Shown here in pieces: positions 1 to 6,243 of a stretch of DNA of 8,794 nucleotides. The translations under genes and the position numbers were made by a program. Within the stretch, counting starts at the first letter, position 1, and every line of letters starts with the position of its first letter. Under the pieces are notes generated by a model. It was not told the origin of the DNA, searched no databases, and saw only the letters and a program-made list of their open reading frames with translations. The DNA comes from an uncultured Burkholderiales bacterium (GTDB taxonomy: Bacteria > Pseudomonadota > Gammaproteobacteria > Burkholderiales > Burkholderiaceae_E): positions 1-8,794 of the forward strand of contig CAIXXI010000002.1 in assembly GCA_903923345.1 (NCBI GenBank), given 5' to 3'.

Positions 1-1047
1 ATCGTCGCCCCTGACGAGTCGGTGCTGCAGGAATACCGTCACCGCATGGCGCTCGACGTGATCGAGCGCAAGCAGCTCGAGCGACTGGTGCACGTACCGT
101 CCGCGACGCTGGACCGTGTGGCGATCGAGTTGCATGCCAACATCGAATTGCCAGCCGAAGCGCCCGGAGCCCTGGAAGCCGGCGCAGCCGGCATCGGGCT
201 GTTTCGCACCGAGTTCTTGTTCATGAATCGCGACGAACTGCCCGACGAGGATGAGCAGTACGAGGCGTACGCCCAGACGGTGATCGCGATGAAAGGCAGG
301 CCGGTGACCATCCGCACCATCGATGCCGGTGCCGACAAGGCGCTCGAGGTCGGCCATGAGGGCGCGGAGTCGGCTGTCCCACCCAACCCGGCTCTGGGGC
401 GGCGGGCGATCCGCTTCAGCCTGGCCGAGCCGGATATTTTCCTGCGCCAGCTGCGGGCGATTTTGCGTGCCGCTGAGCACGGCCCGGTGCGTCTGCTGAT
501 TCCGATGCTAGCCCATGGGCATGAGGTCGATCAGACCTTGCGCCTGATTGCGCAGGCGAGGTCGCAGCTGTCAGAAGGGCGGTCACGCGAGCTGCCACCG
601 GTTCCGGTGGGCGGCATGATCGAGGTCCCGGCGGCAGCCATCACTGCTGGTCTTTTCGCCAGAAGGCTTGATTTCCTCTCGATCGGGACCAACGACCTGA
701 TCCAGTACACCTTGGCGATCGACCGCGCAGACCATTCGGTTGCGACCCTCTACGACCCCTTTCATCCAGCCGTCCTGCAGCTGGTTGCGCAGACGATCCG
801 CGCAGCCGAGCGGGCCGGCAAGCCGGTGGCCGTGTGTGGCGAGATGGCCGGGGATCTGGATGCAACCGCCTTGCTGCTCGGCATGGGCCTGAGGTCTTTT
901 TCGATGCATCCGGCCAGCCTGCTGCGCATCAAGCGCGAGATCCTGCGCTCCGATGCATCGCGCCTGAAGCCACGGGTCAGCCGCCTGCTCAACACCGATG
1001 ATCCGGTTCGCCTGAGGGCAGCCCTGCGCAGACTCCGCGCGGACTAA
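1..1047 (+). CDS. ptsI: Phosphoenolpyruvate-protein phosphotransferase (PTS enzyme I), C-terminal part, 5' truncated
   Basis: Enzyme I is the cytoplasmic first component of the PEP:sugar phosphotransferase system; it autophosphorylates from PEP and passes the phosphoryl group to HPr. The reading frame is open from base 1, so the gene begins outside the window. About 348 residues are visible, against roughly 575 for the family, covering the end of the phosphohistidine region and the whole PEP-binding TIM barrel. Family landmarks are GLFRTEFLFM and TIRTIDAGADK (PEP-phosphate arginines), the PEP-utiliser signature DFLSIGTNDLIQYTLAIDR, and the catalytic cysteine in VCGEMAGD (codon 835-837). The C terminus looks complete. 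The common GGDK motif reads GADK here. The active-site histidine of the N-terminal domain is not in the window, so an accessory N-terminal domain (as in PtsP) cannot be excluded. The gene converges on the cytochrome operon, with only 9 bp between the stop codons. Confidence 0.95.
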   Translation: MVAPDESVLQEYRHRMALDVIERKQLERLVHVPSATLDRVAIELHANIELPAEAPGALEAGAAGIGLFRTEFLFMNRDELPDEDEQYEAYAQTVIAMKGRPVTIRTIDAGADKALEVGHEGAESAVPPNPALGRRAIRFSLAEPDIFLRQLRAILRAAEHGPVRLLIPMLAHGHEVDQTLRLIAQARSQLSEGRSRELPPVPVGGMIEVPAAAITAGLFARRLDFLSIGTNDLIQYTLAIDRADHSVATLYDPFHPAVLQLVAQTIRAAERAGKPVAVCGEMAGDLDATALLLGMGLRSFSMHPASLLRIKREILRSDASRLKPRVSRLLNTDDPVRLRAALRRLRAD

Positions 1048-1074
1048 GCCTGTTCCTTAGTCCTGCTCCTTTTT
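1041..1074. terminator. Candidate shared terminator between convergent genes
   Basis: A perfect 8-bp inverted repeat, GGACTAAG (1041-1048) and CTTAGTCC (1056-1063), surrounds a 7-nt loop. Its left arm contains the ptsI stop codon (TAA, 1045-1047) and its right arm contains the complement of the cytochrome c stop codon (1057-1059). On the plus strand a run of five T follows at 1070-1074, six bases after the stem. No T run follows on the minus strand. A terminator for ptsI is plausible; bidirectional action is inference. Confidence 0.45.
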
Positions 1075-1794
1075 GCCGTCTGATCTGCCGCCGCGCCGCC
1101 TGGGTTCGACGCGCGGATCACGATGGCATTCCACGCAGTTCTCGAAGTTGCGGATGCCTTCTTCCAGATGCTCCGCACGGATCTTCGCCTGGGTGTGCTC
1201 GTGGCATCCGTAGCAGGTATAGCTGCGGTAGTCACGGCTCTTGTGGCAGGTGTCGCAACCGGCCTTGTGGTCGCGATCGAGCACGAAATGCCGGTCGTGT
1301 TCGAAGGTCGCCGGCTTCCAGGCTGTGCTCTGGTGGCATTGCCCGCATTCGCGGTTGAGATCGCGGTGAACGCCGTCCTTGGGCGCGGCGTGGCATGACG
1401 AGCAGCTGTCCCGCACGGCCGCTTTCAACAGGCCATGTGAAAACGGCTTGCGGCTGTGCTGAGTGAGCCGTGGTCCCTGGTGGTCGCTGTGGCAGGCCAT
1501 GCAGTCCTGCTCGATGAGTGACTGATGGAACGAGCCCTTGAGCGCTCCGCTTGAAATGAGCACGCCCTGAGTGGTCTTCAGGCCGATGTCCGCCACGGTA
1601 TGGCACGTGATGCAGCTCCCGGATGACGCACCACGCCACGGCGTGTGGCAGGCAAAGCAATCCGTTGCGAGTTCGGCATGGCCCTTGACCAGCGGCCCGG
1701 GGCTGACCATGAGATGTGGGTACATGAACGCCAGCACCACCAGCACGAGCAGATTCATTGCGATGACGATCAGCAGGATCGGGCGCTTCTTCAT
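1057..1794 (-). CDS. Membrane-anchored octaheme c-type cytochrome (cytochrome c3-like)
   Basis: The 245-residue product has eight CxxCH haem-attachment motifs, at residues 46-50, 61-65, 98-102, 131-135, 150-154, 180-184, 194-198 and 220-224. Many extra histidines (for example 39, 90, 105, 120, 143, 166, 169, 176) could serve as distal ligands. The N terminus (MKKRPILL, then a hydrophobic stretch to about residue 24) is an uncleaved signal anchor with positive charges inside, placing the haem domain in the periplasm. The tail after residue 228 is charged and haem-free. ATG at 1794 is chosen because it overlaps the upstream stop as ATGA (coupled translation) and begins the signal anchor; a longer upstream reading would place charged residues before the anchor. 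It is last in a three-gene operon and is probably the periplasmic electron acceptor or donor. The family is not one I can name; its terminal partner is unknown. Confidence 0.9.
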   Translation of the reverse strand: MKKRPILLIVIAMNLLVLVVLAFMYPHLMVSPGPLVKGHAELATDCFACHTPWRGASSGSCITCHTVADIGLKTTQGVLISSGALKGSFHQSLIEQDCMACHSDHQGPRLTQHSRKPFSHGLLKAAVRDSCSSCHAAPKDGVHRDLNRECGQCHQSTAWKPATFEHDRHFVLDRDHKAGCDTCHKSRDYRSYTCYGCHEHTQAKIRAEHLEEGIRNFENCVECHRDPRVEPRRRGGRSDGKKEQD

Positions 1795-2375
1795 CTCCAA
1801 CCCCAGAAGAGGCAGATCGCCACGATGTGCGCGGTCGCGAGCACGGCGAAAGCGAGCGTGATCGGGAAGTGCACCACGCGCCATTGCTTGACCAGATCAA
1901 AGGTCAGGCTGTCCCAGTACAGGCGTTCTTCGAGTTCATCGTCACTGAGACCCTGCTCGCGCATGCGCTGCCGGGCGTCCTCCATGCGACGGCGCGATCG
2001 GCTCAGAAGAAACTTCCCGGTCAGTCCGCTGCCGACATTGATCAGCATGGCCCAGATCGCGAGCCAGCCGAGGATGGCGTTGAAGTGCACCCCCGCGTGC
2101 ACGAGCACCAGCAGCGACCCGATCCAGGCCAGCCCCTCGTGCCAGCGCAGCATCCTGGCCGGTTGGCCAAACGGAATCAGCTTGCGCTTGCGCAGCGAGT
2201 ACGCCGTCGATCCAATGATCAGCAGCGTGCCCGGAATCCCGAGCCAGCGGCCGACCCACAGCAAGTCCAGGCGGTGCAGCAGGCCATCCAGCGCCAGCGC
2301 CAGGAGTGCGAGTGCCGCAAAGCTGCCCAGGAACGGCAGCACTTCGCGGCTCAGGAGGCGGGCCGAGACGGGCAT
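1791..2375 (-). CDS. Five-helix integral membrane protein, putative diheme cytochrome b (ferric reductase/NOX-like)
   Basis: The 194-residue protein has about five hydrophobic segments (roughly 12-34, 43-61, 78-98, 102-120 and 168-190) and a charged loop at 126-165. Two helices each carry two histidines 14 residues apart: H79/H93 and H169/H183. This is the spacing used in ferric reductases, NADPH oxidases and related proteins to stack two b haems between two helices. H34 and H97 are further candidates. ATG at 2375 overlaps the upstream stop as TGATG and has GGAGG (2384-2380) four bases before it; an earlier start at 2426 would lie inside the preceding gene. Its position between a flavin/iron-sulfur oxidoreductase and an octaheme cytochrome c suggests that it moves electrons across the inner membrane. 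Haem binding is inferred from histidine spacing, not from a confident family match. Confidence 0.75.
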   Translation of the reverse strand: MPVSARLLSREVLPFLGSFAALALLALALDGLLHRLDLLWVGRWLGIPGTLLIIGSTAYSLRKRKLIPFGQPARMLRWHEGLAWIGSLLVLVHAGVHFNAILGWLAIWAMLINVGSGLTGKFLLSRSRRRMEDARQRMREQGLSDDELEERLYWDSLTFDLVKQWRVVHFPITLAFAVLATAHIVAICLFWGWR

Positions 2376-3619
2376 CAGACCTCCAGCACCAGCGACGTGG
2401 ATGGGCGGCCCACGCAGAGCAGGCAATGGCCCTGGGCGACATCGTGGTCCGGGGTGTGTTCGTACCGCACAGAACCTTCAAGCAACCGGGTCTCGCAGCT
2501 GCCGCAACTGCCTGAGCGACACCCGGATTCGACCGCAATGCTGTGCCGTTCGGCAAAGTCGAGCAGTGTTGCATCCTGTCCGTCCCAGATCAGGGTCCGC
2601 CCTGACCGACCGAACCGCACCTCCAGACCGGCGACAGCGGGCGCGGCGGTTACACCCATACCCGACCACTGCACGGATGCTGGCCCGAAGGCCTCGAAGT
2701 GAATGTCCCCGACGGGCACGCCCCAATCGGCCAGTGCCGGCACGAGGGTCTGCAACATCGCGCTCGGGCCGCAGACATAGAAGTGATGACGGCCCTGCGG
2801 CAGGGTTCGTCGCAGCAACCCGACATCCACATGGCCTGCGTGCTGGTAGTCGCGCCCCAGCACGTCCGATTCGCCGGGACGGCTGTAGACGACATTCAAT
2901 GTCAACGCGGGGTGCGAGGTGCCAAGGCCCTCGAGCACCGCCTTGAATGCCTGCTCACGGCGGTTGCGCAGCCCGTAGTAAAGGTGCACGCGCCGTTGCG
3001 GTTGATGGTCCAGGCACCAGCGCAGCATGCTCATCATCGGTGTGATGCCGATGCCGGCACCGATCAGCACAACTGGAACGTTCGGGTCGGGGTCGATGAA
3101 GAAGCGCCCGGCCGGAGCCTTGACGCGCAGCAGATCACCGACCTGAACATGGTCATGGAAGTGCCTGGAAGACAGCCCGGGTTCGAACTCGGGATGATCG
3201 ATCGGGGCGGGCACTCGTTTGATCGTCACCCGGTAGTGACTGGAGTCGGGTTGATCCGATAACGAATAGCAGCGCCTGATGTCGGTCGTGCTTGCCGACC
3301 CGTCAGAGGCGCGAGCCGTGACCTTCAGGGCGAAGGTGAGGAACTGACCCGGCTTGAACGCCGCCAGCGCCTGGCCGTCGAGTGGTTCAAGGTAGAACGA
3401 ACACTGCGATTTGGCTGAATCCTCGAAGCAGCGCTGCACGACCCGAAACTCTCGCCAGCCGGCCCAGTGCGCATCAGCCTGGAGGCGCGCATCCGCCAGC
3501 GGTGTCGGCAACGCGCTGGAATCGGCCGCGCGATGCTGCCAGACCGTCCAGCCGACCCACACCGCCAACTGAAAGAGGATGGCTGCGCAAATCAGGGCAA
3601 GCAGTTCGGCAGCAGTCAT
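2375..3619 (-). CDS. N-terminally anchored FAD/NAD(P)-dependent oxidoreductase with C-terminal [2Fe-2S] ferredoxin domain
   Basis: The 414-residue protein starts with one membrane segment (about 4-26). The arginine directly after it suggests that the catalytic part faces the cytoplasm. A ferredoxin-reductase FAD domain follows, with the flavin-binding RCYS motif (116-119). The NAD(P)-binding domain has GAGIGITP (187-194) and CGP (283-285). A C-terminal plant-type [2Fe-2S] domain has C367, C372, C375 and probably C402 (Cx4Cx2C, then a distal Cys; C399 is also nearby). The domain order is that of the HmpA/VanB-type reductase family, with an added membrane anchor. It should take electrons from NAD(P)H through FAD to the [2Fe-2S] cluster and on to the adjacent cytochrome b. 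It is first in its operon. NADH versus NADPH preference cannot be read safely. Only a weak ribosome-binding sequence precedes the ATG. Confidence 0.9.
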   Translation of the reverse strand: MTAAELLALICAAILFQLAVWVGWTVWQHRAADSSALPTPLADARLQADAHWAGWREFRVVQRCFEDSAKSQCSFYLEPLDGQALAAFKPGQFLTFALKVTARASDGSASTTDIRRCYSLSDQPDSSHYRVTIKRVPAPIDHPEFEPGLSSRHFHDHVQVGDLLRVKAPAGRFFIDPDPNVPVVLIGAGIGITPMMSMLRWCLDHQPQRRVHLYYGLRNRREQAFKAVLEGLGTSHPALTLNVVYSRPGESDVLGRDYQHAGHVDVGLLRRTLPQGRHHFYVCGPSAMLQTLVPALADWGVPVGDIHFEAFGPASVQWSGMGVTAAPAVAGLEVRFGRSGRTLIWDGQDATLLDFAERHSIAVESGCRSGSCGSCETRLLEGSVRYEHTPDHDVAQGHCLLCVGRPSTSLVLEV

Positions 3620-3670
3620 TGATCCCGTGTTCAGGCGCGGCCATTCACATCAAGGGCCATCAGCCGGTCG

Positions 3671-3712
3671 ATTCTGGGTCCCGGCATCCGAGCGTGCTTG
3701 AGCGGCCTCAAG
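3671..3712 (-). promoter_or_regulatory. Candidate FNR/CRP-family operator and -10 box for the redox operon
   Basis: A perfect palindrome, CTTGAG-CGGC-CTCAAG (3697-3712), contains TTGAG-N4-CTCAA. This has the spacing of the FNR box TTGAT-N4-ATCAA, with one change per half-site. On the minus strand CAGAAT (3676-3671) matches four of six positions of a -10 hexamer. If that hexamer is used, transcription would start near 3664 and the palindrome centre would lie at about -40.5, close to the -41.5 typical of class II FNR activation. The start codon at 3619 is about 45 bases further on. This is inference from spacing only. Confidence 0.35.
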
Positions 3713-3720
3713 GGCCGAAC

Positions 3721-3783
3721 AATCCAGGCGGGCTGGCAGGGAATCCAGGCGCTTTGCGGTGCAATCCGAGGCCTTGCGCGTGC
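3721..3783. repeat. Three tandem 21-bp imperfect direct repeats upstream of the metX promoter
   Basis: AATCCAGGCG occurs at 3721-3730 and again at 3742-3751. A related AATCCGAGGC begins at 3763. The repeat period is exactly 21 bp, two helical turns, so the sites would lie on one face of the DNA. Units two and three both end in GTGC, and the third ends one base before the -35 hexamer at 3785. Similarity outside the first ten bases is only partial. Tandem binding sites for an activator or repressor are a reasonable guess; no known consensus was recognised. Confidence 0.5.
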
Positions 3784-3784
3784 G

Positions 3785-3813
3785 TTGACACACGCTGTCC
3801 GTGCGGCTAAGGT
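3785..3813 (+). promoter_or_regulatory. Sigma70-like promoter of metX
   Basis: TTGACA (3785-3790) is a perfect -35 hexamer. After a 17-bp spacer, TAAGGT (3808-3813) matches three of six -10 positions. Transcription would begin near 3820, which is the first base or two of the SAM-II aptamer. That agreement between two independently seen elements supports the call. Confidence 0.6.
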
Positions 3814-3819
3814 GCTGCC

Positions 3820-3872
3820 TCGCGCCGATTTGTGACCAGCTTGCGGGCGCTCGACAAATACGGCTAAAGCGG
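3820..3872 (+). ncRNA. SAM-II riboswitch (metX leader)
   Basis: The segment follows the SAM-II pattern, a compact H-type pseudoknot that binds S-adenosylmethionine and normally sits before metA, metX or metC genes. P1 is GCGCC (3822-3826) pairing with GGCGC (3846-3850). The loop starts with the conserved GATTT (3827-3831). ATTTG (3828-3832) can pair with CAAAT (3855-3859), corresponding to the AUUUA/UAAAU pairing of the metX aptamer whose structure is known, with a compensatory change. The conserved TTGC (3841-3844) and GCTAAA (3863-3868) boxes are present. A further loop-to-tail pairing is possible between GCTT (3839-3842) and AAGC (3867-3870), extended by CC/GG. It lies upstream of metX, as expected. 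The start codon is about 70 bases further downstream, more than in textbook examples. Confidence 0.88.
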
Positions 3873-3873
3873 C

Positions 3874-3936
3874 GCACCGGGTTTGATGCCCGTGCCCGAC
3901 CGGCCGTCACAGCAAGCCGGTTTGGCCCATCCAAAC
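3874..3936 (+). promoter_or_regulatory. Structured metX 5' leader between aptamer and start codon
   Basis: Three possible hairpins fill the leader. The first, 3874-3895, has a CGGG/CCCG core. The second pairs ACCGGC (3899-3904) with GCCGGT (3916-3921). The third pairs GTTTGG (3920-3925) with CCAAAC (3931-3936) and ends five bases before the ATG at 3942. The second and third share bases 3920-3921, so both cannot form in full. No clear Shine-Dalgarno sequence and no T-run terminator are visible. The leader may be the expression platform, but GC-rich DNA forms such stems easily. Confidence 0.35.
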
Positions 3937-3941
3937 ACTCC

Positions 3942-5111
3942 ATGTCTGCTTCCGTCGGGGTTGTAATCCCGAAACGCCTGCGCTTCGAATCTCCGCTTGC
4001 ACTCTCCAGTGGGGCCTCGATCGACACCTACGAACTCGTCTACGAAACGTATGGCGAGCTCAACGCTGCCCGCAGCAATGCCGTGCTGGTCTGTCATGCA
4101 CTGAATGCCTCGCACCATGTCGCAGGCATTGCGCAGGACGATCCGAACGATGTCGGCTGGTGGGACAACATGGTGGGCCCAGGCAAGCCACTCGACACCA
4201 CCCGCTTCTTCGTCGTTGGCGTCAACAACCTGGGCTCGTGTTTTGGCTCGACCGGGCCGATGTCGGTCAATCCGGCCACCGGCAAGGCCTATGGCCCTGA
4301 CTTTCCGGTGGTCACGGTCGAGGACTGGGTCCATGCGCAGGCGCGCCTGGCCGATGCACTCGGCATCGAGCGATTTGCGGCGGTGATGGGCGGCTCGCTG
4401 GGTGGCATGCAGGCGCTGGCCTGGAGCATGCTGTACCCGACACGGCTTGCGCATTGCATCGCCATCGCCACGGCGCCCAAGTTGTCGGCGCAGAACATTG
4501 CGTTCAACGAGGTGGCTCGTCGGGCGATCGTCACCGATCCGGATTTCCACGAGGGTCGCTTCTACGAGCATGGCACCGTCCCGGCCCGAGGCCTGCAGGT
4601 CGCCCGGATGATCGGCCACATCACCTATCTGTCCGACGATGTCATGGCCGAGAAATTCGGCCGCACGCTGCGTCGTCACGCGCATGACACCGCGCTGCGC
4701 AGCGACTACCAGTTCACCTTCGATGTCGAATTCGAGATCGAGTCGTATCTGCGCTATCAGGGCGAGAAGTTTTCAAGATACTTCGATGCCAACACCTATC
4801 TGCTGATCACCCGTGCCCTGGATTATTTCGATCCGGCCCGCGATCACGGTGGCAACCTGGCTGCGGCACTGGCCCCGGCGCAGTGCGATTTTCTGCTGGC
4901 GTCCTTCAGCACCGACTGGCGGTTCGCGCCAGACCGCACCCGCGAGATCGTGGCCGCACTGCTGGCCAATCGCCTGCGGGTGAGCTATGCCGAAATCGAT
5001 GCGCCCCATGGCCACGATGCCTTCCTGCTCGACGATCGCCGCTATCACGCCCTGCTGAAAGCCTATTTCGACCGGATCGCCGCAGGCATTGACGCGAAGG
5101 TGCCGGCATGA
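3942..5111 (+). CDS. metX: Homoserine O-acyltransferase MetX (succinyl- or acetyltransferase)
   Basis: This 389-residue alpha/beta-hydrolase-fold enzyme acylates the hydroxyl of homoserine, the committed step of methionine synthesis, in the cytoplasm. The catalytic triad is S152 in GGSLGGMQALAW, D325 in STDWRFAP and H358 in APHGHDAF. Other family blocks are CHALNASHHVAG (51-62), NNLGSCFGSTGP (95-106) and KLSAQNIAFNEVAR (180-193). Length is as expected (about 380). ATG at 3942 is the only plausible start; the frame is open back to 3801, but those codons cover the riboswitch. Betaproteobacterial homologues are mostly assigned as succinyltransferases (MetXS), but family membership alone does not fix acetyl versus succinyl use. 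The stop overlaps metW as ATGA. Control is probably by SAM through the leader RNA. Confidence 0.96.
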   Translation: MSASVGVVIPKRLRFESPLALSSGASIDTYELVYETYGELNAARSNAVLVCHALNASHHVAGIAQDDPNDVGWWDNMVGPGKPLDTTRFFVVGVNNLGSCFGSTGPMSVNPATGKAYGPDFPVVTVEDWVHAQARLADALGIERFAAVMGGSLGGMQALAWSMLYPTRLAHCIAIATAPKLSAQNIAFNEVARRAIVTDPDFHEGRFYEHGTVPARGLQVARMIGHITYLSDDVMAEKFGRTLRRHAHDTALRSDYQFTFDVEFEIESYLRYQGEKFSRYFDANTYLLITRALDYFDPARDHGGNLAAALAPAQCDFLLASFSTDWRFAPDRTREIVAALLANRLRVSYAEIDAPHGHDAFLLDDRRYHALLKAYFDRIAAGIDAKVPA

Positions 5112-5710
5112 GCGGGCAGACCGTGAGCACACTGCGCCCTGACCTCGCTGAGATCGCTTCATGGATCGAGCCCGGCGCCCGTGTCCTTGATCTGGGTTGC
5201 GGCGATGGGTCCCTGATTGATTTCCTGCAGCGCTCCAAGGACTGCTCGGGTTATGGCGTCGAAATCGCAGACGAGCGCGTGATCGCCTGCGCGCGGCGTG
5301 GAGTCGATGTGATCCAGCGCAACATCGAAGCCGGGCTCGACATGTTTGCCGGCAGCCGCTTCGATGTCGTGGTGCTGTCGATGGCGATTCAGGCCACGCA
5401 GCACACCGAACGCGTGCTGCGCGAAATGAGCCAGGTCGGCGTGGAATGCATCGTGTCGTTCCCGAACTTCGGGCACTGGTCTCATGCGGTGGCACTGCTG
5501 CGCGGACGCATGCCGGTCTCGCAGGAGATGCCCTACCGCTGGTATGACACGCCGAACCTGCATCTGTCGACGCTGCGTGATTTCGAAGCGCTGCTGGATG
5601 CGCTCGGACTGGTCGTGACCCGCAGCCGTTTCATGGCACATGGCCGGGCCGTCAGTTTCATGCCCGGGCTGCGTTGTACACAGGCGATCTACCGTTTCAG
5701 GAGCCGCTGA
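5108..5710 (+). CDS. metW: MetW, methyltransferase-fold methionine biosynthesis protein
   Basis: The 200-residue protein has a class I SAM-dependent methyltransferase fold, with the SAM-binding motif VLDLGCGDG (27-35) and the MetW-typical segments SFPNFGHW (117-124) and YRWYDTPNLH (143-152). MetW is regularly encoded directly after metX in proteobacteria. It is linked to methionine synthesis, apparently by supporting homoserine acyltransferase activity; its own chemistry is not settled. ATG at 5108 overlaps the metX stop by 4 bp, and GAAGG (5096-5100) lies seven bases upstream, so translation is likely coupled to metX and subject to the same leader. Length is normal for the family. Confidence 0.95.
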   Translation: MSGQTVSTLRPDLAEIASWIEPGARVLDLGCGDGSLIDFLQRSKDCSGYGVEIADERVIACARRGVDVIQRNIEAGLDMFAGSRFDVVVLSMAIQATQHTERVLREMSQVGVECIVSFPNFGHWSHAVALLRGRMPVSQEMPYRWYDTPNLHLSTLRDFEALLDALGLVVTRSRFMAHGRAVSFMPGLRCTQAIYRFRSR

Positions 5711-5719
5711 GAAGCCACC

Positions 5720-6196
5720 ATGTCCGAATCCCGTGAGATCCCCGCGACGCAGCGTTTTGCATGGATTCTTGGCCTGGCAGGCCTGCTGCCGTTCGTGGCA
5801 CAGGCGCTGTTTTCATGGTTGTCGCCGCCGGCTGAACTGAGCGGCGTGTTGCGGTCTCAGGCGCACTATGCCGCCTCGATTTTCACCTTCCTGGGTGCGC
5901 TGCACTGGGGGGTAACGCTGGCGACGCCCTCGATCGTCGACGGTCGGGCGGTCACACGGATGCTCTGGAGCGTCACGCCATCACTCTTTGCCTGGATCGT
6001 GACCCTCTACCCGGTCCAGGTCTCGCTGCCGCTGCTGTTTGCCGGATTGTGTGTGGCGCTGGCGGTCGATTGGGCGCTGTATCGCGGCACACCGGTGCCG
6101 AAATGGTTCTTCAGCCTTCGTCTGGTGCTGAGCGTGGGTGCACTGGCCTGCGTGGGCGCGAGCTGGTTGGCGATGTCGGTTCGGCTGGCCGGCTGA
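5720..6196 (+). CDS. DUF3429 family integral membrane protein
   Basis: The 158-residue protein has about five membrane helices (roughly 14-33, 50-67, 82-98, 102-120 and 132-152). It fits the DUF3429 (TMEM69-like) pattern: an early LGLAGLLPF, then FTFLGALHWG (56-64), LWSVTPSLFAW (82-92) and a C-terminal PKWFFSLRL (127-135). The function of this family is unknown. It begins nine bases after the metW stop, with a weak GAGAAG before the ATG, so it is probably co-transcribed with metXW. Nothing in its sequence ties it to methionine synthesis, and the shared transcript may be incidental. It converges on the crotonase gene, with 47 bp between stop codons and no convincing terminator. Confidence 0.82.
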   Translation: MSESREIPATQRFAWILGLAGLLPFVAQALFSWLSPPAELSGVLRSQAHYAASIFTFLGALHWGVTLATPSIVDGRAVTRMLWSVTPSLFAWIVTLYPVQVSLPLLFAGLCVALAVDWALYRGTPVPKWFFSLRLVLSVGALACVGASWLAMSVRLAG

Positions 6197-6243
6197 CCTT
6201 GCCGGTCTGACCGCAGGCGGTTGATCGCGAACCGGCCCCGGCT

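Noticed and set aside
22..24. GTG as the start codon of the first gene
   Set aside because: The frame is open to base 1 and the residues before it continue the enzyme I alignment, so the gene is truncated by the window.
1645..2946. Long open frame on the plus strand (433 codons) across the cytochrome operon
   Set aside because: It is antisense to well-supported genes, spans two of their junctions, and its product is rich in Arg, Ser and Pro with no domain; it reflects high GC content.
3703..3717. CGGCC/GGCCG hairpin in the divergent region
   Set aside because: It overlaps the better-supported FNR-like palindrome, is only 5 bp, and has no associated T run.
3801..3941. N-terminal extension of MetX
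   Set aside because: The frame is open, but it covers the SAM-II aptamer and starts upstream of the predicted transcript start; conserved MetX sequence begins after 3942.
3864..4685. Open frame on the minus strand (273 codons) antisense to metX
   Set aside because: MetX on the plus strand has a full catalytic triad and family-wide conservation; the antisense product has no recognisable motif.
6201..6236. GCCGGT/ACCGGC inverted repeat between the DUF3429 and crotonase genes as a terminator
   Set aside because: The stem is short with a long interrupted loop and there is no T run on either strand; such repeats are common in GC-rich DNA.
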